Part shown: piece by piece, positions 4,971-5,395 of the stretch | Numbering within the stretch: the stretch's first letter is position 1 | Layout: each line of letters starts with the position of its first letter | From: Dehalococcoidales bacterium | Lineage (GTDB): Bacteria > Chloroflexota > Dehalococcoidia > Dehalococcoidales > DAOVUZ01 | Assembly: GCA_030632305.1 (NCBI GenBank) | Contig: DAOVUZ010000052.1 | Span: 1 to 5,395 of the forward strand | Length of the DNA stretch: 5,395 nucleotides | Direction: 5' to 3' | Notes under the pieces: generated by a model | What the model was told of the DNA's origin: nothing | Seen by the model: only the letters and a program-made list of their open reading frames with translations | Databases searched by the model: none | Position numbers and translations under genes: made by a program

Positions 4971-5395
4971 CTAGGTTAATCCCAGCCACTGGTTGTGAGC
5001 CAGCAGTACTACGATAATTAGCACGCAGACCTCGGTTACCTCATTTATAGCCCCGTAGGTGTCACCGGTAAGACCAGAAAACTTGCGCTTAAAATAGGCT
5101 CCCATGGTTATCACTATAACCCAGATGCCAAGTATTATAGCAGGTCCTACCAGATAGAAGTAAGTTATGTTTGCCAGCCAAGCCAGACCTATAGCTATCG
5201 TCAGGGTTATGAATGTAGCCATGATAAACCTTGGCCAATCAGAAGCCTGCTTACGCTCCTTCCCTAAGCCTGATGGGCTGGCAGAAGGATAGGCACAAAT
5301 AGCATAGACCATTGCCCAGCGACTTATTACCGGCATAAGCACCAGGGTCGACATCAGTAAAGGCTCAGGCACACTATTCAGTGAGATATATTTAA
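4971..5395 (-). CDS. cobS: CobS: adenosylcobinamide-GDP ribazoletransferase, C-terminal part (partial)
   Basis: An integral membrane enzyme that joins alpha-ribazole (or its phosphate) to adenosylcobinamide-GDP, closing the nucleotide loop of the cobamide. About 141 codons, roughly the C-terminal half of a usual 240-260 residue CobS, are present. The frame stays open past the GTG at 5372 to the window edge (K-Y-I-S-L-N-S-V...), so that codon is not the start. The SRWAMVY segment and the C-terminal block GLTGDTYGAINEVTEV are characteristic of CobS. Hydrophobic stretches suggest about four membrane helices: around LLMSTLVLMPVISRWAMVYA, two in the middle, and VCVLIIVVLLA near the end. The N-terminal metal and substrate motif region (DGLAD...) lies outside the window. 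It is the first visible gene of the cob operon. Confidence 0.9.
   Translation of the reverse strand, partial: KYISLNSVPEPLLMSTLVLMPVISRWAMVYAICAYPSASPSGLGKERKQASDWPRFIMATFITLTIAIGLAWLANITYFYLVGPAIILGIWVIVITMGAYFKRKFSGLTGDTYGAINEVTEVCVLIIVVLLAHNQWLGLT

Noticed and set aside
5093..5372. GTG at 5372 as the start of a short membrane protein
   Set aside because: The frame continues without a stop to the window edge, and the sequence matches the C-terminal half of CobS, so the true start lies outside.

Overview
The window looks like part of an anaerobic bacterial chromosome centred on corrinoid (vitamin B12) chemistry. Every intact protein gene but one can be tied to making, salvaging, adenosylating or using a corrinoid cofactor, and the exception (a DUF2284 cysteine-rich protein) sits among them. 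Base composition is moderate, and start codons are a mix of ATG, GTG and TTG with clear Shine-Dalgarno sites. The taxon cannot be fixed from sequence alone. Methyltransferases of the MtaA/CmuA type together with B12 salvage genes would suit a strict anaerobe with corrinoid-dependent methyl transfer, such as an acetogen-like Firmicute, a Dehalococcoidia-type Chloroflexota or a sulfate reducer. This is a low-confidence inference.

Left half, + strand (1-2964): the 3' end of one methylcobamide:thiol methyltransferase-like gene (uroporphyrinogen decarboxylase superfamily), then a DUF2284 protein, then a CobO/BtuR-type corrinoid adenosyltransferase that appears to lack the usual GFTW loop. A 316-base gap follows (1647-1962). 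It holds an orphan Shine-Dalgarno sequence, a near-consensus sigma-70 promoter and a leader that can fold into a compact structure. The gap leads into a complete second MtaA/CmuA-family methyltransferase.

Right half, - strand (3054-5395, read right to left): cobS (cut by the window edge), cobC, a DUF71/COG2102 PP-loop ATPase and cobU, closely packed as one operon. CobU, CobS and CobC are the late nucleotide-loop assembly and salvage enzymes of cobamide synthesis. The DUF71 protein belongs to a family whose bacterial members have been predicted to act in B12 salvage. The two halves converge on a strong hairpin at 2988-3040 that probably ends transcription from both sides.

Together the locus supplies cofactor (CobU/CobS/CobC/DUF71, adenosylation by CobO) beside enzymes that use methylcobamide-bearing proteins. 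No corrinoid-binding protein, substrate-specific MtaB/MttB-type methyltransferase or reductive activator lies inside the window. The points most worth checking are the structured leader of the second methyltransferase, the missing loop in the adenosyltransferase, and the two poorly characterised families (DUF2284 and bacterial DUF71).
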